Source: Streptomyces griseoincarnatus (GTDB lineage Bacteria; Actinomycetota; Actinomycetes; Streptomycetales; Streptomycetaceae). From it: 64,000 nucleotides of DNA. Shown here one piece after another: positions 42,895 through 51,445 of the stretch. The stretch covers positions 22,915 to 86,914 of the forward strand of contig BMTH01000022.1 of the NCBI GenBank assembly GCA_014649575.1, read 5' to 3'. Under the pieces are notes generated by a model that saw only the letters and a list, made by a program, of their open reading frames with translations, was not told where the DNA came from and did no database searches. The position numbers were made by a program, and so were the translations under genes. Position 1 is the stretch's first letter, and each line of letters opens with the position of its first letter.

Positions 42895-43611
42895 TCAGCC
42901 GTCCTCGTCGAGCCACTCCCGCAGCTCCTCCTTCAGCGACCGCTGGAACGTGGTGAGCAGCGCCTGCACCACCAGCGGATGCATCCGCGCGGACAGGGAC
43001 CGCCGGTCGCGCGCGTCCCCGTCCGCCACCGCGTCGCGCAGCAGCCGTGACAGCTCCCGGGCCGCCGCGCGGGAGTGCTCGGTGAGCACCGCGCGGGCGG
43101 CCAGCACCGACTCGTGCGACAGCGGCACGTCCAGCAGCTCCACCCCGAGGCGCAGCAGCCCGGCGTCCACCCGGAAGAGTTCCTCGCCCGGGCTCGCCCC
43201 CGGGGCGCCGGCCCGCTCCACGACGTCCATCGCCGCGAGCCGCTTCAGCTCCTCCTCGCCCAGCGCGCGCCCCGCCCTGCGCTCCAGCTCGGCGCGGGAC
43301 ACCGTCTCCACCGTGCCCGGAGCCCAGGACGCGACCACCGCACGCTGCACGGCCAGGTCCCGCACGCTCAGGTCCGGCGGCAGCTGCGCCAGAAAGCGTT
43401 CGATGGCGGCCAGGGTCATGCCCCGGCTCTGCAGCTCCTCGATCAGTTCGAGGCGCGCCAGGTGCTCCCTGCCGTAGCGGCCGACCCGCCGGGGACCGAG
43501 CACCGGGGGCGGCAGCAGGCCCTTGGTGCCGTAGAAGCGGACCGTGCGCACGGTGACCCCGGCCCGGGCCGCCAGCTCGTCGATCGTCAGGGCCTCGGTC
43601 TCGGTCGTCAT
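42895..43611 (-). CDS. MerR-family transcriptional regulator
   Basis: A 238-residue MerR protein. The HTH is LTIDELAARAGVTVRTVRFY, followed by GLLPPPVLGPRRVGRYGREH and ELQSRGMTLAAIERFL. The C-terminal 150 residues are an all-helical ligand domain without metal-binding cysteines, so an organic or acyl-CoA-type effector is more likely than a metal. It converges on the fad operon with 28 bp between stops. Paired repeats upstream of its own start (43626-43649) match those before the fad operon, which suggests autoregulation and control of beta-oxidation. Confidence 0.9.
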   Translation of the reverse strand: MTTETEALTIDELAARAGVTVRTVRFYGTKGLLPPPVLGPRRVGRYGREHLARLELIEELQSRGMTLAAIERFLAQLPPDLSVRDLAVQRAVVASWAPGTVETVSRAELERRAGRALGEEELKRLAAMDVVERAGAPGASPGEELFRVDAGLLRLGVELLDVPLSHESVLAARAVLTEHSRAAARELSRLLRDAVADGDARDRRSLSARMHPLVVQALLTTFQRSLKEELREWLDEDG

Positions 43612-43625
43612 GTGGAGCAGTATCG

Positions 43626-43649
43626 CTGTCCCACCGCCGCTGTGACACC
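43626..43649. promoter_or_regulatory. Paired 10-bp repeats upstream of the MerR gene
   Basis: On the minus strand, GGTGTCACAG (43649-43640) and GGTGGGACAG (43635-43626) repeat with a 14-bp period, 15-38 bp before the ATG. Both the period and the sequence match 38242-38265. Confidence 0.6.
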
Positions 43650-43693
43650 TCTGCTGTCATCCCGCTCGTCGCGGGTGCGCTGTCGGTGCCTCC

Positions 43694-44159
43694 ATGGCCG
43701 AGATCAGGTACGCGCGGGGTGACGCCACCGTTCCGTCGGTGAAGGGCGTCAAGGTGATCGCCCATGTGTGCAACGACATCGGCGGGTGGGGCAAGGGCTT
43801 CGTCCTCGCCCTGTCCCGCCGCCGGCCCGAGCCGGATGCGGCGTACCGCGCCTGGCACCGCGACCGCGCCGCGAACGACTTCGGCCTGGGCGCGGTGCAG
43901 CTCGTCCAGGCCGAGCGGTACGTGTGGGTGGCCAACATGATCGGCCAGCGAGGCGTCCGTACCGGCGGGAAGGGCGTCCCGGTCCGTTACGAGGCCATCG
44001 ACACGGCCCTGGACCGCCTCGCCGGGCACGCGCTGGAGCTCGGTGCGTCGGTCCACATGCCCCGCATCGGCTGCGGCCGGTGGTCCCGTGTCGAGCCGCT
44101 CGTGGAGGAACGCCTGGTCAGGCGGGGGATACCAAGTCACGGTGTACGACCACGACTGA
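43694..44159 (+). pseudogene. Macro-domain (ADP-ribose-binding) protein, frameshifted near its end
   Basis: The frame encodes a Poa1p-like macro domain: IAHVCNDIGGWGKGF near residue 22 and WVANMIGQRGV are the ADP-ribose-binding loops. Two defects are visible. The conserved loop after RIGCG, normally LAGG plus W, has lost those residues and reads GCGRWSRVEP. In addition, one extra A near 44134 shifts the frame; removing it would give GIP-VTVYDHD and a stop at 44157-44159, the normal ending. Without repair the frame runs on for hundreds of codons in antisense-like sequence. It is probably inactive, unless the insertion is a sequencing error. Confidence 0.75.
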
Positions 44160-44231
44160 CGCCCCCTCCGATCCCACACACCGTCAAACGCCCTCTTCTG
44201 CACAGGAGTTCACCGGGGTACCGTCCGGCGC

Positions 44232-46190
44232 ATGCCGATACGCACGCGCCCCACGACCTGGAGAACGCTCGCGACGGCGGCCACCGCCGCCCTGACGGCC
44301 ACCCTGCTCACCCCCGCCGCGGCGGACGCCGCCGCTCCCCGGGAGAGCCGCCCCGTCCACTCCTACGCCGACGCGATCCGCGAGGCCGTCTGGGTGGACA
44401 CCGGCCTCGACGAGGACCTCGACGGACGCACCGACCGGGTCGCCGTCGACATCGTCCGGCCCCGCGAGGCCGGACGCGCGGGACGCAAGGTCCCCGTCAT
44501 CATGGACGCCAGCCCGTACTACTCCTGCTGCGGGCGGGGCAACGAGAGCCAGACCAAGACCTACGACGGACACGGCGACATCGTGCGGATGCCGCTGTTC
44601 TACGACAACTACTTCGTGCCGCGCGGTTACGCCGTCGTCGGCGTCGACCTCGCCGGCACCAGCCGCTCCGACGGCTGCGTCGACGTCGGCGGCCGCTCCG
44701 ACATCCGGTCCGCCAAGGCCGTCGTCGACTGGCTGAACGGCCGCGCCACGGCGTACTCCAGCCGCACCGGCGGCGAGCGGGTCCGCGCCGACTGGACCGA
44801 CGGCAGCACCGGCATGATCGGCAAGAGCTGGGACGGCACCATCGCCAACGGCGTCGCCGCCACCGGGGTCGAAGGGCTGAAGACCATCGTCCCCGTCGCC
44901 GCCATCTCCTCCTGGTACGACTACTACTTCACCCAGGGCGCCCCGCTCTACGACTCCGGCCCCGACTGGCTCGCCCGCTACGTCCAGACGCCCGAGGCCC
45001 GCGAGCACTGCACGGAGGTCGCCCGCGAGCTCACCGACGGAGCCCCGCGCACCGGTGACCGCACCCCGCTGTGGACCGAACGCGACTACGTCCGCGCCGC
45101 GAAGAAGGTCCGCGCCAGCGTCTTCCTGGTGCACGGCATGCAGGACCTCAACGTCCGCATGCAGCACGTCGGCCCCTGGTGGGACGCCCTCGGGAAGAAC
45201 GGCGTACGGCGCAAGATCTGGCTGTCGCAGACCGGCCACGTCGACCCCTTCGACTTCCGCCGCGCCGAGTGGGTGCGCACCCTGCACCGCTGGTTCGACC
45301 ACGAACTCAAGGGCATCGACAACGGCATCGACCGCGAACCGGTCGCCGACATCGAGCGCGCGCCCGACGAGTGGGTCACCTCCACCGCCTGGCCCCCGCG
45401 CGGCACCCACGCCGTCACCCTGCGCCCCGCACACGGCGCCCGGGACGGCGTCGGCACGCTCGGCCTGCGTCCCGGCCGGGGCACCGCGTCCTTCACCGAC
45501 GACCCCGCGCTGGACGAGACCGACTGGGCCACCCGGATCGACACCCCGACCCCGGAGAAGGCGGGTTTCGTCACCCGGCCGCTCACCCGCGACCTGCGCC
45601 TGGCCGGATCCTCCCGGGTGACCGTCACCGTCACGCCCAGCACCCCGACGGCCCACCTCTCCGCCGTCCTGGTCGACCTCGGCCCCGACACGATCCGCGA
45701 CTACGCCGACGCCGGGGAAGGCATCGTCACCCTGTCCGAACGCACCTGCTGGGGAGCGAGCACCGAGGGCGACAGCTCCTGCTACCGGGAGACCCGCGCG
45801 AAAACCGCCGACGTCGGCCACACCGTCGTCAGCCGCGGCTGGGCCGACCTCGGCGAACACGCCGGCACCGGCCGGGGCGAACCCCTCGTCCCCGGCAAGC
45901 GCTACACCATCGGCCTCGACCTGGCCGCCGCCGACCACGTCGTCCCCCGCGGCCACCGGCTCGCGCTGATCGTCGCCGGCACCGACCGCGGCCTGATCGA
46001 CCCGCCGGCCGACACCCCGACGCTCACCCTCGACCTGGCCCGCACCTCGGCCCGGGTCCCGTTCGCCGGCGGCGCCGCCGCGTTCGCCCGCGCCACCTCC
46101 GGACCGCCCGTCACGGCCCCGCACACCGCACCGGACGGCGTCCGTCCGCCCGCCGCCACCGCCCACCGAGTCCCGGGGGAGACCCGATGA
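44232..46190 (+). CDS. Secreted Xaa-Pro dipeptidyl-peptidase-like hydrolase (S15 family)
   Basis: A 652-residue exported serine peptidase. A signal peptide (TLATAATAALTATLLTPAAADA) precedes an alpha/beta hydrolase domain with the nucleophile in GMIGKSWDGTIANG, the Asp region FLVHGMQDLNVRMQH and the His region LSQTGHVDPFD. The C-terminal 250 residues form the jelly-roll domain of the CocE/NonD/X-Pro group. It should release Xaa-Pro dipeptides from extracellular peptides. The stop overlaps the start of an M14 carboxypeptidase gene (ATGA), so both ends of peptides could be trimmed by the pair. Confidence 0.92.
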   Translation: MPIRTRPTTWRTLATAATAALTATLLTPAAADAAAPRESRPVHSYADAIREAVWVDTGLDEDLDGRTDRVAVDIVRPREAGRAGRKVPVIMDASPYYSCCGRGNESQTKTYDGHGDIVRMPLFYDNYFVPRGYAVVGVDLAGTSRSDGCVDVGGRSDIRSAKAVVDWLNGRATAYSSRTGGERVRADWTDGSTGMIGKSWDGTIANGVAATGVEGLKTIVPVAAISSWYDYYFTQGAPLYDSGPDWLARYVQTPEAREHCTEVARELTDGAPRTGDRTPLWTERDYVRAAKKVRASVFLVHGMQDLNVRMQHVGPWWDALGKNGVRRKIWLSQTGHVDPFDFRRAEWVRTLHRWFDHELKGIDNGIDREPVADIERAPDEWVTSTAWPPRGTHAVTLRPAHGARDGVGTLGLRPGRGTASFTDDPALDETDWATRIDTPTPEKAGFVTRPLTRDLRLAGSSRVTVTVTPSTPTAHLSAVLVDLGPDTIRDYADAGEGIVTLSERTCWGASTEGDSSCYRETRAKTADVGHTVVSRGWADLGEHAGTGRGEPLVPGKRYTIGLDLAAADHVVPRGHRLALIVAGTDRGLIDPPADTPTLTLDLARTSARVPFAGGAAAFARATSGPPVTAPHTAPDGVRPPAATAHRVPGETR

Positions 46191-47494
46191 GACGACGCGC
46201 CGCGCTCCTCACCGCAACCGCCCTCACTGGCCTCGCCGCCGCCCCCGCCGCCCGGGCGCACGACACCGCCGCCCCGCCGCGCACCGGTTTCGAACTGAGC
46301 CACGGCGCCCGCTGGACCACCCAGCCCGAGGAACAGCGCCTCCTGGAGACCGTCGACCGCGCGAGCGGCCGCGTCCACCTCACCCGCATCGGCACCACCG
46401 CACAGCAGCGCCCGCTGCGGCTCGTCCGCATCGGCGAGGCACGGACCCGGCACAAGGTCCTCCTGGTGTGCAGTCAGCACGGCGACGAACCCTCCGGCCG
46501 GGAGGCGTGCCTCACCACCATCCGCGACCTGGCGTACGCCAAGGACCCAAGGACGAGGCGTTTCCTGGACCGCACCACGGTGCTCGTCGTCCCCACCGCC
46601 AACCCCGACGGGCGGGCCGCCGACACCCGGGGCAACAGCGACGGCGTCGACATCAACCGCGACCACGTCGCCCTGAAGACCGCCGAGGGCCGCGCGCTGG
46701 CCGCCGTGATCCGCGACGAGCGGCCCGACGTGATCTACGACCTGCACGAGTACGGCGCCACCCCTCCGTACTACGACAAGGACCTGTTCGACCTGTGGCC
46801 GCGCAACCTCAACACCGACCCCGCCGTCCACGGCACCGCCCGGTCGCTGTCCCAGGACCACGTCCGGCCCGCCGCCGGCGCCGCCGGGTACTCCACCGGC
46901 ACCTACGGCATCTGGACCGACCCCGTCACCGGCGACCCGATCCGGCAGACCGCCGGTGACGGCCAGGAACGCATCCTGCGCAACCTGTCCGGCGTCAAGC
47001 ACGCCGTCGGCCTGCTCATCGAGAGCCGCGTCGACCCGCTCACCGACGAGGAGAAGGCCGACGAGGCGCTCAACAACCGGCGCAGGGTCGACTCGCATCT
47101 CGCCGCCCTGAACGGCCTGATCCGTTTCTCCTCGGAACAGCGCGGGACGGTCGAGGCGGTCACCGCCCGGGCCCGCGCCGCCGGCCACGCCGACCGCGGC
47201 CCGGTGTACCTCGGCGGCGCCGACAACGAGGCGCCCCACCCTGGCCAGGTGCTCGCCGACCCGCCCTGCGGCTACCGCCTCACCGCAGGTCAGTACGCGG
47301 ACGTGGGCGACGAGCTGGCCCTGCACGGCGTACGCGTGCAGAAGCGCGGCGACGGTGTCCTCGTACCGCTGCGGCAGTCGCTGCGGGCGCTCGTCCCGCT
47401 GCGGCAGTCGCTGCGGGCGCTCGTCCCGCTGCTCCTGGACGGCCGGGCGGCGTACCACCTGACCGAAGGCGAGGCGATCACATCCTGTCGATGA
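46187..47494 (+). CDS. Secreted M14-family zinc carboxypeptidase
   Basis: A 435-residue exported metallopeptidase with a signal peptide (RRRAALLTATALTGLAAAPAARA). Zinc ligands are the His and Glu of SQHGDEPSGRE and the His of YDLHEYG; NPDGRAADTRGNSDGVDINRDH carries the substrate-binding Asn/Arg; the catalytic Glu is in LLIESRVDP. It is coupled to the Xaa-Pro peptidase. Near the C-terminus the sequence VPLRQSLRAL occurs twice in a row because of a 30-bp tandem duplication at 47371-47430, an insertion of ten residues that keeps the frame. Confidence 0.92.
   Translation: MRRRAALLTATALTGLAAAPAARAHDTAAPPRTGFELSHGARWTTQPEEQRLLETVDRASGRVHLTRIGTTAQQRPLRLVRIGEARTRHKVLLVCSQHGDEPSGREACLTTIRDLAYAKDPRTRRFLDRTTVLVVPTANPDGRAADTRGNSDGVDINRDHVALKTAEGRALAAVIRDERPDVIYDLHEYGATPPYYDKDLFDLWPRNLNTDPAVHGTARSLSQDHVRPAAGAAGYSTGTYGIWTDPVTGDPIRQTAGDGQERILRNLSGVKHAVGLLIESRVDPLTDEEKADEALNNRRRVDSHLAALNGLIRFSSEQRGTVEAVTARARAAGHADRGPVYLGGADNEAPHPGQVLADPPCGYRLTAGQYADVGDELALHGVRVQKRGDGVLVPLRQSLRALVPLRQSLRALVPLLLDGRAAYHLTEGEAITSCR
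47371..47430. repeat. Perfect 30-bp tandem duplication inside the M14 carboxypeptidase gene
   Basis: The 30-bp unit 47371-47400 is repeated without change at 47401-47430. A perfect copy implies a recent event or strong slippage potential. The coded effect is a ten-residue repeat. Confidence 0.95.
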
Positions 47495-47575
47495 GGTGAA
47501 TTTTGCGCCATCGGTGGTAAGGGCCTATCGGGAGGAGGGCTCTCCGCCCGAAGGCTCGGACGAAAGGTTCCGCCT

Positions 47576-49297
47576 GTGACGCAGGACCACCAAAGCGACA
47601 AGGACAACACGGCAGGCCCGCTGCCCGGCTCCGAAGCGGGCCTGCCCGGCCGGGACAGGCCGCGCACCGACTGGGTGGTGTTCGGCGTCACCGCGGTGCT
47701 CACCCTGGCCTTCGTCCTGTGGGGAGCCGTCTGGACGGACTCGCTGGAAGACGTCTCCGCCGACCTGCTGAGCGGGCTGATGCACAACGGCGGCTGGGGT
47801 TTCGTCCTGGCCGCCTCCGGCTTCGTCGTCTTCGCCCTGTGGCTGGCCGCCAGCCGCTACGGCCGCATCACGCTCGGCGCCGAGGGCGAGGAGCCGGAGT
47901 TCCGGACCGTGTCCTGGATCGCCATGATGTTCAGCGCCGGCATGGGCATCGGCCTGATGTTCTGGGGCGTGAGCGAACCGCTCGCGCACTTCGACACCCC
48001 GCCGCCCGGCACCGGCCCGGAGGACTCGGGCGACCGGATGGCGACGGCCATGGCCACCACGCTGTTCCACTGGACGCTCCACCCGTGGGCCATCTACGCC
48101 GTGGTCGGCCTCGCCATCGCCTACAGCACCTTCCGGCGCCGCCGCCGGCAGACCGTCAGCGCCGTGTTCACCCCGCTCATAGGCGAGAAGAACGCCAACG
48201 GCGCCGGCGGCCGGGTCATCGACGTGCTCGCCATCATCGCGACCGTCTTCGGCTCGGCGGCCTCCCTCGGCCTCGGCGCGCTGCAGATCGGCTCCGGTGT
48301 GGAGAAGCTCAACTGGCTGGAGAAGGTCGGCACCGGCCTGCTGGTCTCCATCATCGCCGTGCTGACCGTGGCGTTCGTGGCGTCCGCGGTGTCCGGCGTG
48401 GAGAAGGGCATCCAGTGGCTGTCCAACACCAACATGGTGCTGGCGCTGCTCCTCGCCGTGTTCGTGTTCGTCGCGGGCCCCACCGTCCTCGTCCTGGACC
48501 TGCTGCCGACCTCCGTCTTCACCTACCTCGGCGACCTGCCGGAGATGGCCGGCCGCACCGAGATCAGCGGCGGCGAGGGCGTCCCCGACTGGCTGGGCAG
48601 CTGGACCGTCTTCTACTGGGCGTGGTGGATCTCCTGGACGCCGTTCGTCGGCATGTTCATCGCCCGCATCAGCCGCGGCCGGACCATCCGTCAGTTCATC
48701 GGCGGCGTCATCCTCGTGCCCAGCGCGGTCAGCCTGGTCTGGTTCGCCATCTTCGGCGGCTCGGCCATGCGCCTCCAGGAGCAGAACCGGCTCGGCGACG
48801 AGACCACCCCCGAGGGCCGGCTGTTCGCCGTGCTCCAGGAGTTCCCCATCGCCACCGCCACCAGCCTGCTGGTGATGGTCCTCGTGGGCATCTTCTTCGT
48901 CTCGGGCGCCGACGCGGCCTCCGTCGTGATGGGCACCCTCTCGCAGAAGGGCTCGCTCGAGCCCAGCCGCTGGGCCGTGGTGTTCTGGGGCGTGGTGACC
49001 GGTGCGGTGGCGGCCATCATGCTGATGGTCGGCAGTGGCCAGGGCGACGCCCTCACCGGTCTGCAGAACCTCACCATCCTCGCCGCGGCGCCGTTCGTCG
49101 TCGTCATGATCTTCATGTGCGTGGCACTCATGCGCGACCTGCGCCACGACCCGCTCGTCGTCCGCGACAAGATGGGCAGCGAGGCGGTCGAACTCGCGGT
49201 CATCGAGGGCCACAAGAAGTACGACGGCGAGTTCGAGCTGCGCGTCGGACCCGGCCGCGGACCCGACGTCGAGGGCGACCCCATCGGCAAGCACTGA
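47576..49297 (+). CDS. BCCT-family transporter (betaine/choline/carnitine)
   Basis: A 573-residue membrane protein with about twelve spans. Signature regions are SAGMGIGLMFWGVSEP, the aromatic box VFYWAWWISWTPFVGMFIARISRGRTIR, and FFVSGADAASVVMG. The N-terminal 30 residues and the C-terminal tail are hydrophilic; the tail is acidic instead of the long basic osmosensing tail of BetP, so osmotic gating may differ. It starts at a GTG with GAAAGG upstream. It takes up compatible solutes such as glycine betaine. Confidence 0.94.
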   Translation: MTQDHQSDKDNTAGPLPGSEAGLPGRDRPRTDWVVFGVTAVLTLAFVLWGAVWTDSLEDVSADLLSGLMHNGGWGFVLAASGFVVFALWLAASRYGRITLGAEGEEPEFRTVSWIAMMFSAGMGIGLMFWGVSEPLAHFDTPPPGTGPEDSGDRMATAMATTLFHWTLHPWAIYAVVGLAIAYSTFRRRRRQTVSAVFTPLIGEKNANGAGGRVIDVLAIIATVFGSAASLGLGALQIGSGVEKLNWLEKVGTGLLVSIIAVLTVAFVASAVSGVEKGIQWLSNTNMVLALLLAVFVFVAGPTVLVLDLLPTSVFTYLGDLPEMAGRTEISGGEGVPDWLGSWTVFYWAWWISWTPFVGMFIARISRGRTIRQFIGGVILVPSAVSLVWFAIFGGSAMRLQEQNRLGDETTPEGRLFAVLQEFPIATATSLLVMVLVGIFFVSGADAASVVMGTLSQKGSLEPSRWAVVFWGVVTGAVAAIMLMVGSGQGDALTGLQNLTILAAAPFVVVMIFMCVALMRDLRHDPLVVRDKMGSEAVELAVIEGHKKYDGEFELRVGPGRGPDVEGDPIGKH

Positions 49298-49319
49298 CCC
49301 CGCTCGGGGCACGCCGAGA

Positions 49320-49350
49320 CGCGGGGCGGGCGCCGGACGCCCGCCCCGCG
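49320..49350. terminator. Bidirectional terminator between the BCCT and D-amino-acid oxidase genes
   Basis: Arms of 13 bp (CGCGGGGCGGGCG and its complement) with the loop CCGGA lie between the two convergent stops, 23 bp after one and 3 bp before the other. Confidence 0.88.
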
Positions 49351-49352
49351 CG

Positions 49353-50306
49353 TCACGCCGCGGCCAGCCCCGCCGCCCGACGCGCACACCCCCAGGCCAC
49401 GGTGACGCCCGCGCCGCCGTGGCCGTAGTTGTGCACCAGCACCCGCCCGTCGGGCAGCCGGGTGCGCTCGAGACGGACCGCGTCCCGCGCGGGCCGCAGC
49501 CCCACCCGGTGTTCCAGCACACGGGCGCCGGCGATCTCCGGGCGCAGCGCCGCGCACCGCCGCACGATCGCCTCGGCCGCCGCCGGGTCCGGCCGGTCGG
49601 ACCACACGTCCTCCTCGGCCGTCCCGCCCAGCAGCAGCCGCCCCGGCTGCGGGAAGAAGTACGCCATCGCCCCGTCCGCGCCCTCGGTGACCATCCAGGT
49701 GCGGATCCCGGGGTTCTCCACGACCACGAGCTGGCCCCGCACCGGCCGCACCGACGGGTCGGGCACCAGCTCCCGCGCCGCCAGCCCCGTGCAGTTGACC
49801 ACCACCGGCGCGTCGGCCTCCGCGAGATCCGCCACCGTCCGCGTCTCCACCGTGCCGCCCGCCGCCGTCAACCGGTCCCGCAGATACGGCAGATGGGCCG
49901 GCATGTCGATCAGCGGCAGCCGCGCCCACAGCCCCCACCCGCCCGGGTACTCGGTCTCCGTCACCGGACGCAGCCCCGGCAGCCGCGCGGCGGCCCACCC
50001 GCCGGCCTCGTCCATCGGCGTCTCGCCCAGTACTCCCTCGACCATCCGTACGCCCGTGGCCTCCGGCCGCAGCGCCATCTCCTCGTACACGCCGAGGGAT
50101 TCCAGCGCCCACGCCCGTGCGGCCTCGGGCGGATCGATGCGGTACGGCCACCACAGGGCGCCCGCGACCGCCGAGGTGGTCGCCCCGACCGGGTCCCGCG
50201 TCCACAGCCGCACCCGTACGCCCCGCTCGGCGAGGACCACCGCCGTGGTCAGCCCGGTCACCCCGCCGCCGACCACCACGACACCGTTGTCCGATTCGCT
50301 TCCCAT
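49353..50306 (-). CDS. D-amino-acid oxidase (FAD-dependent, DAO family)
   Basis: A 317-residue flavoenzyme. The FAD-binding fingerprint is VVVVGGGVTGLTTAVVLAERG; further family elements are SAVAGALWWPYR, VVVNCTGLAARELV, RPVRGQLVVVE and the C-terminal VHNYGHGGAGVTVAWGCA. It deaminates neutral D-amino acids to keto acids with O2. The ATG at 50306 has TACCGT 7 bp upstream on the gene strand and no ribosome site, so it is probably leaderless. Confidence 0.93.
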   Translation of the reverse strand: MGSESDNGVVVVGGGVTGLTTAVVLAERGVRVRLWTRDPVGATTSAVAGALWWPYRIDPPEAARAWALESLGVYEEMALRPEATGVRMVEGVLGETPMDEAGGWAAARLPGLRPVTETEYPGGWGLWARLPLIDMPAHLPYLRDRLTAAGGTVETRTVADLAEADAPVVVNCTGLAARELVPDPSVRPVRGQLVVVENPGIRTWMVTEGADGAMAYFFPQPGRLLLGGTAEEDVWSDRPDPAAAEAIVRRCAALRPEIAGARVLEHRVGLRPARDAVRLERTRLPDGRVLVHNYGHGGAGVTVAWGCARRAAGLAAA

Positions 50307-50372
50307 CCGGCGGACGGTAGCGGATGTCCGCGCGCGTGCTCCGGTCCGGCCCCGGGTGGGAATACTCACGGC

Positions 50373-51395
50373 ATGTCTGCCGAGTACGCGACCTTCGGCC
50401 TGGCGCCTGCGACCCGCCCCGGAGGGCCCCTCGCCGGCGGTGACTTCCAAGTACACCGTGACTTCGTCGACTTCGTCGTCGACGGACGCCCGCTGCTGCA
50501 CCGGCTGTCCGACCTGGACGCCGTCTCCCCGCTCGCCTCCGACGTGCCGCCGTCCCTCTTCACCGCCCAGGTCCGCGGCCTGCTGCTGGAGACCGGCGCG
50601 CCCCTGCCCGACGGCCGGTACGTCGTCTACGGCTGCCCCGAGTGCGAGGACCTCGCCTGCGGCGCCGTGACCGCCGTCATCGAGCGGGACGGGGACGACG
50701 TCGTCTGGCGGGACTTCGCCTGGCAGACCGGCGACCGGGCCGACCCGCTACGCGACGGCTACCACGGTATGGGCCCGTTCCGTTTCCGGGGCGACGAGTA
50801 CCGCGCGGCCCTGACCGCCCTCCTGGACGGCGACCTCCCCGGCAGCCGCCGCCGCGTCCTGCTCATCGGCGCGCGTGTGGCCCTGCTCGCCCGGCCGGCC
50901 GCCGCCCTGCGTGCCATCGGCATCGGCGCCGACATCACCCAGAGTGCCGACGGCGTCCCCGCCGACGAACTGTGCTCCTACGGCGCGGTGTTGTTCGGCC
51001 GCTCGGTCCCCGCGCGCGAGCGGGACGCCGTGCGCCGGGCACTGGCCGGCGCCGGGGCGGAGGTGCCCTGCGTCGACGCGCTCGCGCCTGTCGTCCCGCT
51101 GCTGGTAGCGCAGGCCGAACAGGCCCTGGAGGCGGGCCGGGACGACCACCGGCGGCTCATGGACCTGACCGTGGCCGACGGCGCCGCCGAGTTCGAGGTG
51201 GTCTCCTCCTGCCGCGTCCGCCTCACCGCGCACCGTGTCGACCGACTCTCCCGCGCCCGCAGCCGGGACCTCTTCGACGCGGTCCTCGAACCCGGCCGGC
51301 ACCGCGTCCCGCTGGACCCGCCGGCGGTGAAGGGCGAGGCGTACCTGGTGGCCCGTACCGCCGGAACGGTGCTGGTCACCGCCGTCCGCCCCTGA
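50373..51395 (+). CDS. Uncharacterised 340-aa actinobacterial protein
   Basis: I do not recognise a family with certainty. The first 150 residues are beta-rich and resemble a small conserved Streptomyces domain: DFVDFVVDGRPLLHRL, SLFTAQVRGLLLE and then YVVYGCPECEDLACGAVTAVIERDGDDVVWRDFAWQ, where three cysteines (C-x2-C-x4-C) could bind metal. The central part, RRVLLIGARVALLARPAAALRAIGI, is Rossmann-like. No catalytic motif is evident. Similar proteins are sometimes labelled oxidoreductase. It lies between the divergent D-amino-acid oxidase and an ABC-F gene, 50 bp ahead of the latter. Confidence 0.7.
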   Translation: MSAEYATFGLAPATRPGGPLAGGDFQVHRDFVDFVVDGRPLLHRLSDLDAVSPLASDVPPSLFTAQVRGLLLETGAPLPDGRYVVYGCPECEDLACGAVTAVIERDGDDVVWRDFAWQTGDRADPLRDGYHGMGPFRFRGDEYRAALTALLDGDLPGSRRRVLLIGARVALLARPAAALRAIGIGADITQSADGVPADELCSYGAVLFGRSVPARERDAVRRALAGAGAEVPCVDALAPVVPLLVAQAEQALEAGRDDHRRLMDLTVADGAAEFEVVSSCRVRLTAHRVDRLSRARSRDLFDAVLEPGRHRVPLDPPAVKGEAYLVARTAGTVLVTAVRP

Positions 51396-51445
51396 CCGGC
51401 CCGGAGCCCTCACCCCACGGCCGAGGCTCTAGGATCGGCGGTCTG

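Noticed and set aside
43694..45058. 454-residue frame beginning with the macro domain
   Set aside because: After about residue 147 it is Arg/Pro/His-rich shadow of the downstream peptidase; the macro gene is better explained as frameshifted.
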